64,000 bases of DNA from JBCCFW01 sp039029535 (GTDB taxonomy: Bacteria; Acidobacteriota; JBCCFW01): positions 18,398-82,397 of the forward strand of contig JBCCFW010000014.1 of the NCBI GenBank assembly GCA_039029535.1. The letters run 5' to 3'. Below the pieces are notes generated by a model that worked only from the letters and a program-made list of their open reading frames with translations, ran no database searches and was not told the DNA's origin. The position numbers were made by a program, and so were the translations under genes. Below, piece after piece: positions 15,754 to 24,986 of this stretch (the stretch's first letter is position 1; each line of letters begins with the position of its first letter).

Positions 15754-18302
15754 GCCACGCACTGACCATCTTCCGCCGCGAGCTGGGGGCCTACTTCAAC
15801 GCCCCCATGGCCTACGTGGTGGCCATCGCCTACGTCATCCTCAACTCCAGTCTCTACGTGCTCGACCTCTGGGCAGTCGGCCAGGTCAGCATGCGGAGCT
15901 TCTTCGACTGGGTCTCCTGGACCGCCTGCTTCGTCATCCCCGCCATCACCATGCGGAGCTGGGCCGAGGACAAGAAGGGCGCCACCTACGAGCTACTGCT
16001 CACCTTCCCGATGCGCGCCATCGACCTGGTGCTCGGCAAGTTCTTCGCAGCGCTCGTCTTCTTCCTCTTCTGCCTCGCCGGCAGCCTGGTCATCCCCGTC
16101 TGCCTGGCGACCCTCTCCACCGAGGGGCTCGGGCCCGAGTGGGGCGTCATCTTCGCCGCCTACTTCGGCACGGTACTGGCAGCCTGCCTCCTCATCTCGC
16201 TGGGCCTGTTCATCTCGGGCTTGTGTCGGGATCAGATCGAGGCCTTCATCGTCACCCTCGTCGTGGCGGTGGGTCTCAAGCTCATCGGCTTTGGTCCGGT
16301 GGCGAGCCAGATCGAGTCGGTCTTCCCGGTCATCGGGAACTTCCTACGCGAGTCGGTCTCTTACTCGATGCCGCTGGGTCGCTTCGCCCGCGGCATCATC
16401 GACTTCGGCGACATCCTCTTCTTCGTCACCTGGACGGCCGTCTTCCTGTTCCTGAACGGGCTCGGTCTCGAGGGCCGGATGAAGAAGGGCGCGCGTCAGC
16501 TCCACGCCGGCGCCATCGCCCTGGCGCTGCCGGTGGCCGCTCTCCTGGCTGGTCTCTGGCTCGACTTCGGTCTCCCGCGGCTCGACATGACGTCGGACAA
16601 GATCTACACGGTCTCGAACGCGGCCAAGGAAGTGCTCGGCACCATTCCGGAAGAGAAGCCGGTTCGTCTCAAGCTCTACGTCTCGCCGCGCGACGAGATG
16701 CCCACGAGCCTGCGCGACCTCGAGCGCGACGTCGTCGAGAAGCTCGAAGCCTTCCAGCGTCAAGCGGATGGGCTCGAGCTGGACATCGTCCACCTCCACG
16801 CCGACGACGCCATCCTCCGGTCGATCGAGTCGCGGGCTCAGGCCTTCGGCGGTCTCGATGAGGAAGAGGACGAAGACGACGAGCGTGGCAAGGTCGAGCA
16901 GCAGCTCGGCCAAGAGGGCATCGTGCCCTTCCGCGTGGCCTCCGGTGGCATCACCGGTTCCGAGGTCAAGGTCATCTACGCGGCCTTGAGCCTCACGCAC
17001 GGTGCGGCCAAGAAGGAGATCATCCCGCAGCTCACGCCGGGGTCACTCAGCTCGCTCGAGCAAGACCTCGTCACGCGGGTGTACCGCCTGGTCAACGACA
17101 AGCGGCCGGTGATCGGTCTCCTCGCGCCCCTACAGCAGGTCAACATCGATCCGAACCAGCTCGGCCTGTTCCAGCAGCTCGGCATCGACGTCAGCTCGAT
17201 GATGAACCAGCAGCGCGACGACTACCGGGTCATCCCGGCCATCCTGTCGCAGAACGACCAGTACGAGGTCCAGCGTCTCAACCCGACCGACCAGGCGCCC
17301 CTGCCCGAGGGCCTGGATGCGCTCATCGTCATGCAGCCCGAGAACTTGTCCGACCGGTGGAACTGGGAGATCTCCCGCTTCCTCCACGAGGGCGGCTCGG
17401 TCCTGGTGGCGGCACAAGTCCTCCAGTCGCGACCGCAACCCGGTCCGGGGGGCAGCATCGGTTGGCAGGTCGTGCCGGTCGAGACGGGCATCAACACCCT
17501 GCTCGAGCCTTACGGTCTCGCCATCCCCAACGAGATGATCCTCGCCGAGGAATCGCTGCCGCTGCAGTTCCAGGTCTCGCCCTTCCAGCCGCCGGTCACC
17601 GTGGACTTCCGCTGGAACTTCCAGCTCGACGCGTCCGCGCTCGACCAGAGCACGGCCCTGGGCAACGGCATCAGCGGACCTTTCATCATGCAGGGCGTCG
17701 CGCCGGTGAAGGCGGACTCCACCAAGGTCTCGGGGCTCGGTCTCGAGGTCGTCGAGCTGTTGAGCACCCCGGAGACCTCGTGGACTCGTGAGGTTCCTCA
17801 GCCGAACTTCCCCATCCCGCCGGACCTCAACGACCCGCAGCCCGGCGAGGGGCCGCTCTCCATGGTCTCGCTGGTCCGCGGTCAGTTCCCGACGCCGGGC
17901 GTGGACCGTCCTCCTTGGTCCGACAACGCTCCGCCGGAGGAGCCCGGGCCCACGTCCTTCGAGGCCGGTGACGGCAACCTGCTCGTGGTGGGCACGGCCG
18001 CTCCGTTCCGCGACGACCTCATCTCGGGTCGTGGCGGCGTGGCCTGGACGGGGCAACTCATGAAGAACGCGGTCGACGCCTTCGCGCTCGACGACGCGCT
18101 CCTGCGCCTGACGCTCAAGTCGCCGCGCTCGCGTCCCATCAAGGACATCTCGCGGGGCACGGTGGTCTTCTATCAGTTCCTGATCATCGGCCTGGCGCCG
18201 TTGATCTTCCTGGTGCTCGGTGTCTTCCGGCTCCTGCGTCGACGCAAGATCCAGGAGCGTGAGTACTCGGCGGAATCGGAGCTGGCGGGGGCCTCGGCAT
18301 GA
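15750..18302 (+). CDS. GldF permease fused to GldG-like auxiliary domain
   Basis: The 850-residue protein combines two units that are often separate. Residues 1-240 form an ABC-2 permease with six predicted helices, beginning FRRELGAYFNAPMAYVVAIAY. Residues about 270-790 are a GldG-like 'ABC_transp_aux' region outside the membrane, with an acidic insert near 370-380 (DEEEDEDDERG), and a last helix (about 806-828) closes with RRRK. Start ATG at 15750 overlaps the ATPase stop and the end overlaps the next start by ATGA. This is a fusion seen in several phyla. The periplasmic part probably contacts the cell wall or surface. Confidence 0.83.
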   Translation: MSHALTIFRRELGAYFNAPMAYVVAIAYVILNSSLYVLDLWAVGQVSMRSFFDWVSWTACFVIPAITMRSWAEDKKGATYELLLTFPMRAIDLVLGKFFAALVFFLFCLAGSLVIPVCLATLSTEGLGPEWGVIFAAYFGTVLAACLLISLGLFISGLCRDQIEAFIVTLVVAVGLKLIGFGPVASQIESVFPVIGNFLRESVSYSMPLGRFARGIIDFGDILFFVTWTAVFLFLNGLGLEGRMKKGARQLHAGAIALALPVAALLAGLWLDFGLPRLDMTSDKIYTVSNAAKEVLGTIPEEKPVRLKLYVSPRDEMPTSLRDLERDVVEKLEAFQRQADGLELDIVHLHADDAILRSIESRAQAFGGLDEEEDEDDERGKVEQQLGQEGIVPFRVASGGITGSEVKVIYAALSLTHGAAKKEIIPQLTPGSLSSLEQDLVTRVYRLVNDKRPVIGLLAPLQQVNIDPNQLGLFQQLGIDVSSMMNQQRDDYRVIPAILSQNDQYEVQRLNPTDQAPLPEGLDALIVMQPENLSDRWNWEISRFLHEGGSVLVAAQVLQSRPQPGPGGSIGWQVVPVETGINTLLEPYGLAIPNEMILAEESLPLQFQVSPFQPPVTVDFRWNFQLDASALDQSTALGNGISGPFIMQGVAPVKADSTKVSGLGLEVVELLSTPETSWTREVPQPNFPIPPDLNDPQPGEGPLSMVSLVRGQFPTPGVDRPPWSDNAPPEEPGPTSFEAGDGNLLVVGTAAPFRDDLISGRGGVAWTGQLMKNAVDAFALDDALLRLTLKSPRSRPIKDISRGTVVFYQFLIIGLAPLIFLVLGVFRLLRRRKIQEREYSAESELAGASA

Positions 18303-19780
18303 AGAAGCAGCACTTGATCGTCCTGGGCTTGGCACTGGTCCTGCTCTTCGGCCTCAAGTACCTGCTCGGCAGCTCACGCACGCGCACCATCACCGACCTG
18401 AGCGAGGCGGGCATCTCCGAGCTCATCCCCTCGTCGCTCGACCGCTCGTCCATCCGATGGGTGCGGGTGACCACGCCGGACCTTCCCCCCGACCCCGAGT
18501 CGGAGGCGGCGGGCGTGGTCGGCAAGCAAGCCGAGGCGCGTTCCTCCGACGGCCAGAGCTGGGTCATGGCGAGCGCGCACGGCGTGGAGGCCGATGCCGG
18601 CAAGATCGACGAGTTCCTCGACGCCCTGTTCGGCGTGACCGGTGAGCTGCGTGGCGATCACTCGAACCTTCACGAGGACTTCGGCGTCTCCGACGCGCAG
18701 GCGGTGAAGGTCGAGCTCGGGGCCGCCGCTGGCGATGCCGGACTGACGCTGCTCCTGGGCAAGACGGGTGACCGACCGGGCTCGCACTTCGTCCGCGTGG
18801 CCGGTGAGGAGCCGACCTGGCACGTCACCGAGGGCTTGCGCGACGAGCTCAACCTCTACAGCGAGCGGACCGAGCTCTCGGACATCCTCTGGGTGCAGCT
18901 CGAGGTGATCGACGTCGACGAGACGTCCATCACCGGCATCGAGTACGACGGTGCCGACGCGCGCTACGTGCTCTCGAAGGGCGCGGCGGGCAGCGACGGT
19001 GCGCAGACGGCACCGGCGGGTGGCGGCACGTGGTCGGTGGTCGAGCCGGCACTGCCGTACGACGCGCGGGCGGCCAGTCTCTCGGCCATGCCGGGCCGCC
19101 TGGCGCGGCTCCGGGTCAGCTCGGTGCTGGACCCCGGTTCGGCCGAGTGTGCGCTCGGCCCGGAAGCCGCCATCGTGCGGCTCACCCGTGCGGGTGGCGA
19201 CGACGTCGAGATCCAGGTCGGCACGAAGCTCACCGCGACGGAGGAAGTCCCCGTCGTCATCGCCGGTCGAGAAGGTTGCTACGGTCTCTCCAAGTGGACG
19301 GCCGAGTCGGCCTTCCCGCGAGCGTCGCAGGTCTACGAGTTCGTCAAGGCGTACGGCGACGACCGTCCGGCCGAGAGCGAGGCGACCTGGGTGCGCTACG
19401 AGCGTGGCGGCGAGAGCCTCACCTTCGAGCGCGCCGAGGGCGAGCCTTGGCAGTTGAAAGGCGAGGGTGAGCCGAACACGGGCAAGGTCGACCACGTCGT
19501 GCGATCCGTGCTGGGGCTCAACTACGACGACTTCGCGGAGGAGTCGAAGGTCTCGGCCGATCGTCTCGAGGTCGAGGCGACCGTGCGCGTCAAGGCCGGT
19601 GGTCGGGACCTGCGTCTCGAGATCCTCGGTGAGCGTCAGGCCAGTCCTCACGGCGAGCGTTACGTGCGGGCCGGAGGCGGGACCGAGATGGAGTCCGGCT
19701 TCGTCGGCCTGCTCAAGCAGACCGTCTACAAGCCGCTCCTCGTGCAGCCGTCCGAGCTGAAGACGGGCCCGGCGAGCTAG
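18299..19780 (+). CDS. DUF4340 protein of the gld-like ABC operon
   Basis: The 493-residue protein has one N-terminal membrane anchor (LIVLGLALVLLFGLKYLLG, about 5-24) and a long beta-rich extracytoplasmic part with repeating segments such as DGQSWVMAS and GEPWQLKGEGEPNTGKVDHVV, the pattern of DUF4340 domains. DUF4340 proteins accompany GldG homologues and are presumed to sit in the same envelope complex. It is the last gene of the three-gene operon; hairpins follow 18 bp downstream. Confidence 0.8.
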   Translation: MKKQHLIVLGLALVLLFGLKYLLGSSRTRTITDLSEAGISELIPSSLDRSSIRWVRVTTPDLPPDPESEAAGVVGKQAEARSSDGQSWVMASAHGVEADAGKIDEFLDALFGVTGELRGDHSNLHEDFGVSDAQAVKVELGAAAGDAGLTLLLGKTGDRPGSHFVRVAGEEPTWHVTEGLRDELNLYSERTELSDILWVQLEVIDVDETSITGIEYDGADARYVLSKGAAGSDGAQTAPAGGGTWSVVEPALPYDARAASLSAMPGRLARLRVSSVLDPGSAECALGPEAAIVRLTRAGGDDVEIQVGTKLTATEEVPVVIAGREGCYGLSKWTAESAFPRASQVYEFVKAYGDDRPAESEATWVRYERGGESLTFERAEGEPWQLKGEGEPNTGKVDHVVRSVLGLNYDDFAEESKVSADRLEVEATVRVKAGGRDLRLEILGERQASPHGERYVRAGGGTEMESGFVGLLKQTVYKPLLVQPSELKTGPAS

Positions 19781-19798
19781 TCGCGTCATCGATTCGCA

Positions 19799-19855
19799 CG
19801 AGCCCATGAGGGCTCGCGAACGAAGGGCTCAGGTCGGTGACGGCCTGGGCCCTTC
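19799..19855 (+). terminator. two tandem hairpins after the gld-like operon
   Basis: Hairpin one is CGAGCCC-ATGA-GGGCTCG (19799-19816), a perfect 7-bp stem on a tetraloop. Hairpin two pairs GAAGGGCTCAGG with CCTGGGCCCTTC (19822-19855), 12 bp with one wobble. No strong T-run follows, so termination is probably Rho-assisted. Confidence 0.55.
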
Positions 19856-19861
19856 TCGCGT

Positions 19862-19889
19862 CTTGGCACGGCAGGAGAGTCGTGCCAGG
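19862..19889 (+). promoter_or_regulatory. third hairpin, upstream of the pectate-lyase gene
   Basis: CTTGGCACG pairs with CGTGCCAGG (9 bp, one wobble) around a 10-base loop. It sits seven bases after the second terminator hairpin and 76 bp before the lyase start, so it may be a terminator or part of the lyase leader. Confidence 0.4.
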
Positions 19890-19965
19890 GGGGGACTGGT
19901 GACGTCGAGGCCCTTCGAACATGCTGCGGGAACAGCTCGATCAGCCGTTCGATGGGAGTCCTGAC

Positions 19966-21372
19966 ATGAGGCCCGCTCTTCGCGCCCTTCTCACTCTCGC
20001 CCCTTGTCTCGCGCTCGCCGCGACCGCCTTCGCTCAGGGAGACACGCCGGTCTTTCCCGGAGCCGAGGGCTTCGGGACCACCACGCCGGCCGGGCGTGGC
20101 GGGCAGGTCTACGTCGTCAGCGATCTGGGTGACAGCGGGACGGGGACCCTGCGTGACTGCGTGGAGCATCGTGCCCCTGACCCCGACTACGAAGGTGACG
20201 CCCGGGTCTGCATCTTCCACACCTCCGGGACGATCACCCTCGAGTCCAACCTCGTGGTCAGGAAGCCCTACCTGACCATTGCCGGTCAGACGGCGCCGTC
20301 GCCGGGGATCTTCCTCCAGGGCAAGACCCTCGTCGTGGCCAATACCCATGACGTGCTCATCCAGCACTTGGCGATGGGGCCGGGAGACGACGATCCCGAC
20401 AACTTCGACGCGGACTCCCTCAAGGTGACCGGACAGGCGGACCGCGTCGTCCTCGACCACGTGTCGGCGTACTTCTCGGTCGATGAGACGGTCTCGTTCT
20501 TCCCCGGTGGCCTGAACAATCCGGAGTCACCGAAGGACGTGACGATCAGCAACTCGATCGTCGCTTACGCTCTCAACCGCTCGATCCATCGCACCGACGA
20601 CACGCACTCGAAGTCGCTGCTGGTCGGCCCGCTGAGTGAGAACATCACCGTCCGTCGGTGCCTGATCGCCCACGGCAACAACCGCAACCCCCGGGTGACC
20701 GGTGCGCTCCACTGCGAGGTCCTGAACAACCTGGTCTACAACCGTGGAGTCCGCGGTCTCGAGATCGAGGATGGACGGGATGAGTACGGGAACCCGACCG
20801 TGCACCTGGCGGTCGTCGGGAACTCCTTCTGGACCGGTCAGGACACGGGCATGCAGCCGCCCATCATCGTGGCGGAGGAAACCACGCAGGGCTCGACGGT
20901 CTATCTCCATGACAACTCCGAGGACGGTGTCTTGCCGGACGACGCGTGGGACGAGCTGACAGTCGCCATGGCCGATGAGACGTTGGAGCCGAGGATCCGC
21001 GTCGAGGTCGAGTCCTACGACTGGGGATCGGGTGCCGAGATCCTGGTCAATGACGCGGTCGCTGATGCCGTGATCGCCACGGCGGGCTCACATTCCGGCT
21101 TCCGGGGAGAGATCGACGAGGAGCTGATGGGGCAGGTGGGTCGGGCCGTGGCCGGTGAAGGAACACCCGGCAACATCGTCAACTGCATGAACCCCAACGG
21201 CACGCGACGCTGCGACAACAACATGGGGGGCTGGCCCGACTACCCCGCGGTCGTTCGCGTGCTGGAGCTGCCGCCGGATCCCGATGGTGATGCCGGCAAC
21301 GGCTACACCAACCTCGAGGTCTGGCTCCACTGCCACGCGCGGCTGGTGGAAGGACTGGAGTGCGAGGACTGA
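19966..21372 (+). CDS. secreted pectate-lyase-like protein (right-handed beta-helix)
   Basis: The 468-residue protein has a signal peptide (1-24, ATAFAQ) and the opening FPGAEGFGTTTPAGRGGQ with VYVVSDLGDSGTGTLRDC, the classical start of polysaccharide lyase family 1 and related beta-helix lyases. The central part has asparagine-ladder style repeats (LVVRKPYLTIAGQ, VLIQHLAMG, VVLDHVSAYFS, VTISNSIVAY) expected of a parallel beta-helix. It would split pectin or another uronic-acid glycan outside the cell. The basic catalytic residue cannot be fixed by eye. Start at ATG 19966 has GGGAG eight bases upstream. It stands alone between the gld-like operon and a convergent operon. Confidence 0.78.
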   Translation: MRPALRALLTLAPCLALAATAFAQGDTPVFPGAEGFGTTTPAGRGGQVYVVSDLGDSGTGTLRDCVEHRAPDPDYEGDARVCIFHTSGTITLESNLVVRKPYLTIAGQTAPSPGIFLQGKTLVVANTHDVLIQHLAMGPGDDDPDNFDADSLKVTGQADRVVLDHVSAYFSVDETVSFFPGGLNNPESPKDVTISNSIVAYALNRSIHRTDDTHSKSLLVGPLSENITVRRCLIAHGNNRNPRVTGALHCEVLNNLVYNRGVRGLEIEDGRDEYGNPTVHLAVVGNSFWTGQDTGMQPPIIVAEETTQGSTVYLHDNSEDGVLPDDAWDELTVAMADETLEPRIRVEVESYDWGSGAEILVNDAVADAVIATAGSHSGFRGEIDEELMGQVGRAVAGEGTPGNIVNCMNPNGTRRCDNNMGGWPDYPAVVRVLELPPDPDGDAGNGYTNLEVWLHCHARLVEGLECED

Positions 21373-21379
21373 GGGTCCG

Positions 21380-22429
21380 TCAGCGTCGCTGAGCTCGGCG
21401 CCTCTCGCGTTCGATGTCTTGCAGGCGGTAGTACTCCGCGATCCTCTCGCGGTGCTCCATCAGCGTGGCGCGTTCGGGCCGCGCTGGGACGACGACGGGA
21501 GAGCGCGAGAAGCTCTTCTTGCCGGACCGTTGGCCCGAGCGTGTCGCGAAGAAGGCAGGTGCCACGCTCTCCTGCTCTCCCCAGGGATGGGAGTAGTCAT
21601 CGAAGAAGATCCAGCGGTCGCTGGCCGGTGCTCGCATCCTGGCACTGCCGATGACGAGGATGGGCCCTCGTGAGATCGCCGAGACCCAGACGCCGTAGTG
21701 CGGGCCGAAGACGAGCAACACGTTCTCATCGTCACAGGTGAAGACCTGATCGTGATGAAAGCCGTGATGCTCCAGTCGGATCATCCGGAGCGCGCTCCAG
21801 TCCTCCGGGGGGAGCGGCAGTCGGGCCAACCTCTGCCGGACGTCGTCGTCGAGAGGGATGGCGTCGTCGGGTGACAGGACGTCGACTCCGAAGCGTGGCA
21901 GCTGGACGGGGTCGCGGGGAGACCGGTGAGACGGCAGCAGCACGTGACGGAGCCCATCGGCAATCAGGTGGACCTCTCCGAGCTGTTCTCCCCGGCCCGA
22001 GCCCACTCGATACTTGACCACCCGGCCCGGTACGCTCCAGGCGAGCTCGACGGGGTGGTCACGGGACGCCACGGGGCCTCGGGGCGAGAAGTCCTTGTTG
22101 ATGAGCTCGACCTCTCGCCGATCACCCCAACGTCCTTCGAGCTGCAAGGTGAGCGTGATGTTGCGGCGACGGTGCCCTTTCCGAGCCTTGCGCTCACTTT
22201 GCAAGATCCGCGCTGACCAGCCCTGGCCGTCGCTGGCCGTGCAGACCACTCGAGAGGCGAACCGGTATCCCAGGTGGCTGATGGGGATCCCGAGCAGCAG
22301 GGCCAGGCCGGCGGCCATGAGCCACTTCGTGACGCCCCGCGTGGCCTTGGCCTGCTGCTCCGACTTCGTGGGCGTGGAGCCCTGGCTAGCGTTCTCCGAC
22401 TCGCTCTCTCGAGCCGAGGTCTCGCTCAC
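21380..22429 (-). CDS. single-pass membrane protein, last gene of the MoxR/DUF58 operon
   Basis: The 349-residue protein has a Ser/Glu/Lys-rich cytoplasmic N-terminus (about 1-35), one transmembrane helix (WLMAAGLALLLGIPI, about 38-56) and a beta-rich outer part. I recognise no family. A region near 200-280 (SALRMIRLEHHGFHHDQVFTC and LLVFGPHYGVWVSAI) is not matched to anything known. The GTG at 22429 overlaps the DUF58 stop (GTGA), so it is coupled to the cluster and may be a species-specific partner of it. The C-terminus is rich in Arg/Glu. Confidence 0.6.
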   Translation of the reverse strand: MSETSARESESENASQGSTPTKSEQQAKATRGVTKWLMAAGLALLLGIPISHLGYRFASRVVCTASDGQGWSARILQSERKARKGHRRRNITLTLQLEGRWGDRREVELINKDFSPRGPVASRDHPVELAWSVPGRVVKYRVGSGRGEQLGEVHLIADGLRHVLLPSHRSPRDPVQLPRFGVDVLSPDDAIPLDDDVRQRLARLPLPPEDWSALRMIRLEHHGFHHDQVFTCDDENVLLVFGPHYGVWVSAISRGPILVIGSARMRAPASDRWIFFDDYSHPWGEQESVAPAFFATRSGQRSGKKSFSRSPVVVPARPERATLMEHRERIAEYYRLQDIERERRRAQRR

Positions 22430-23733
22430 AACAGCCCCGCTCGCTTGATCTCCACGTAGCGCTGCACGAGCGCCGGGGCCAGGTCCTTGGTCTCGACGTC
22501 CACGCAGGCCGTGCACCAGGACCCCAACCGTTCGTGAGCCCTTCGGCGCTGCTCGAGATAGTGATGAGCTGCCGCCACGTCGCGGGCGCTTTCGAAGTCC
22601 TCCACTGGCTCCTCCGACATGACCCGGAGTGAGCTCTCCCGAAGGCTGCCCACCATGACGAGGTGTCGACGTGACACGGTCGCCAGCGCGGGGCCGAGCT
22701 CGTGCACGCTTTCGTCCCGCAGGTTGCTCATGACCACGAGCAGGCTGCGTCGTCGATGGAGCGTCATGAGCTTGAGGAAGGCGCTGCGGTAGTCGGGCTC
22801 TTGATCGGTGGGCTGCAGGTCGCCGAGCGTGTCGAGCAGGGCGGGCAGGGCCGCTCGCCCCTTCAGCGGGGACAGGAAGCGATGGGGTCCCGCGAAGCTC
22901 ATGGCCCCGACGGCGTCACCTGCTTGCAGGGCGACGTGAGCCAGCACGACTGCCGACTCCAACACCGCGTCGAGATGACCGAGCTCGCCCTCGCGCGACG
23001 CCATCCGTCGACCGCAGTCGATCATCAAGACGACTTGCTGGTCGCGTTCCTCACGATACTGACGCGAGACGAGGTGAGGTCGTCGAGCGCTGGCCTTCCA
23101 GTCGACTTGCCTCAGGCTGTCGCCGTGTCGATAGTCGCGAAGCTGCTCGAACTCGAGGCCCTCGCCCCGGCGTCGCTGCTGATGAACGCCAGCTAGGGCG
23201 ACCGTCGACTCGGCGGCCGCCAGGCCGCTGCGCAGGGCCGGTCGGTAGTTGGGCAGGACGCGGACCTCCAGCGGTAGCTCGATCCAGACCCGACGACGCA
23301 GCAGGTCGAAGAAGCTGGTGACGAGGACCTCGACCCCGGTGAAGCGCGCGAGGCCCCGCTGCAAGGGGCGGAAGCGATGGGTCGTCTCCAGCCAGCCCTC
23401 TGCCGGGAGCATCGCCACGTGGGGGAGACCCTGCACCTCCGCTGGTTCGGGATGGTGATCGAAGACGTGTAGCCGGCGTCGTCGCCCGGCTTCCTGACGC
23501 AAGCGCAAGATGACGTCGGTCCACTGACCCAGGGCGAGACCGCCGCCGGGCAGCAGCCGCTCGATGCGCAGCTCCGGCAAGCGCAGCAGCTCGACCATGG
23601 CTGCCAGCACGGTGACCACGCTGGCCAGGGCCTGCCATCGCCAGATCGCAGCCGCGGGCTCCCACGCCACGGCGAGAAGAGCCGTGGGGACGAGCGCCGC
23701 GGTGAGGGCCATCAGGCCCCGGCCGACTCTCAC
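22426..23733 (-). CDS. DUF58 protein
   Basis: The 435-residue protein has two N-terminal membrane helices (about 8-50), then a beta domain and the DUF58 core, seen as FEQLRDYRHGDSLRQVDWKA near residues 194-213, followed by a von Willebrand-A-like fold with VVLMIDCGRRM and LLVVMSNLRDE. DUF58 proteins act with MoxR AAA ATPases, usually for assembly or activation of a membrane complex. The MIDAS motif reads DCGRR rather than DxSxS, so metal binding may be lost. Start GTG at 23733 overlaps the MoxR stop. Confidence 0.85.
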   Translation of the reverse strand: MRVGRGLMALTAALVPTALLAVAWEPAAAIWRWQALASVVTVLAAMVELLRLPELRIERLLPGGGLALGQWTDVILRLRQEAGRRRRLHVFDHHPEPAEVQGLPHVAMLPAEGWLETTHRFRPLQRGLARFTGVEVLVTSFFDLLRRRVWIELPLEVRVLPNYRPALRSGLAAAESTVALAGVHQQRRRGEGLEFEQLRDYRHGDSLRQVDWKASARRPHLVSRQYREERDQQVVLMIDCGRRMASREGELGHLDAVLESAVVLAHVALQAGDAVGAMSFAGPHRFLSPLKGRAALPALLDTLGDLQPTDQEPDYRSAFLKLMTLHRRRSLLVVMSNLRDESVHELGPALATVSRRHLVMVGSLRESSLRVMSEEPVEDFESARDVAAAHHYLEQRRRAHERLGSWCTACVDVETKDLAPALVQRYVEIKRAGLL

Positions 23734-24986
23734 GTGCGCGGTGCCTGCACGTCGTCGATGAGGGAGGCGAGGAGATCATCGGGGCTGCGTCCTTCGATCT
23801 CCAGCTCGGGAGCGAGCAGGATGCGATGCCGCAGGACGGGCAAGGCGGAGCCCTTGATGTCGTCGGGCGTCACGTAGTCCCGGCTCTCCAGCAGCGCTCG
23901 GGCCCGCGCCACGCGCACGAGAGCGATGCCTCCACGGGGCCCCGCGCCGACCCGGATGCCCGGCCAGCGCCGCGTCCGACGCACGATGCGCACGGCGTAG
24001 TCGAGGTTGCGCTCGTCGACGGTGAGCGAGGCGGCGGCCGCCTGCAGGTCGAGGATCTCCTTCGCGCTCGCGACCTCGTCGACCGAGGAGACGTCGAGTC
24101 GCTCCGCGCTGCGATCGGTGGTCACCTTGCGGACGACCGCCAGCTCCTCGTCCTTCTCCTTGGCGTGCTCGATGAGCACCTTCATGAGGAAGCGATCGAG
24201 CTGAGCCTCGGGCAGGGGATACGTGCCCTCGTGCTCGAGCGGGTTCTGGGTGGCGAGCACCATGTACGGACCCTCGAGGGGCAGGGCCTGACCCTCGATC
24301 GAGACCTGCATCTCCTGCATGACCTCGAGCAGCGCGGCCTGAGTCTTGGCCGGCGCGCGGTTGATCTCGTCGGCGAGGAGCAGGTTGGTGAAGGCCGGGC
24401 CCTTGCGGATGCGGAACTCACCGGTGGTCGGGTCGAGCACGGCGTGGCCGGTGACGTCGGCCGGCATGAGGTCCGGCGTGAACTGCACGCGCGAGAAGCG
24501 ACCACCGAAGCTCTGCGCCAGCGCGAGGACCATCAGCGTCTTGCCCAGGCCCGGCGGTCCCTCCAACAGCACGTGACCGGAGGCGACCAGGCAGGACAGC
24601 ACCTGGTCGACGACCTCCTCCTGGCCGACCACCGCATGACCCAGCTCGCGCCGGATGCGACCCAGCAGCGCGATGCTCTCCGAGAGATCACGCCCGCCCG
24701 GCGCACCGACCATCGGAGCGGCAGCGACCGCTGCGGCCTCCGCGGGTGCTGGCTCGGGAACCGGCGGCGCGGGAGCCGGTGCCGCTGGTGGCGTCGCGAT
24801 CGGAGGCGCAGGCGCCGCTGGAGCGGCTGGTGGCGTGGGGGCGGTCGGTGCCGCAGGAGCAGCCGGTGCGGCCGCTTCGGGTGCCGGAGGTGGAGCAGGG
24901 GCGCCGAGGGGATCCAGCGGACGGTCACCGAGCGGCGCGTCGTCGGACGGGCTGTCGCCGAAGGGGGGATCGAGGGGTTCGCTCAT
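23730..24986 (-). CDS. MoxR-family AAA ATPase with Pro/Ala-rich N-terminus
   Basis: The 418-residue ATPase has Walker A GPPGLGKT (143-150), the MoxR PDLMPADVTG segment (171-180), Walker B LLLADEINR (202-210) and the EHEGTYPLPEAQLDRF sensor region. It is a chaperone-type ATPase that remodels partner complexes, typically with DUF58/vWA proteins. Residues 1-95 are a low-complexity Pro/Ala tail that is longer than usual for the family. The ATG at 24986 has GAGGAG nearby and overlaps the DUF4350 stop by ATGA. An upstream extension lacks support. Confidence 0.88.
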   Translation of the reverse strand: MSEPLDPPFGDSPSDDAPLGDRPLDPLGAPAPPPAPEAAAPAAPAAPTAPTPPAAPAAPAPPIATPPAAPAPAPPVPEPAPAEAAAVAAAPMVGAPGGRDLSESIALLGRIRRELGHAVVGQEEVVDQVLSCLVASGHVLLEGPPGLGKTLMVLALAQSFGGRFSRVQFTPDLMPADVTGHAVLDPTTGEFRIRKGPAFTNLLLADEINRAPAKTQAALLEVMQEMQVSIEGQALPLEGPYMVLATQNPLEHEGTYPLPEAQLDRFLMKVLIEHAKEKDEELAVVRKVTTDRSAERLDVSSVDEVASAKEILDLQAAAASLTVDERNLDYAVRIVRRTRRWPGIRVGAGPRGGIALVRVARARALLESRDYVTPDDIKGSALPVLRHRILLAPELEIEGRSPDDLLASLIDDVQAPRT

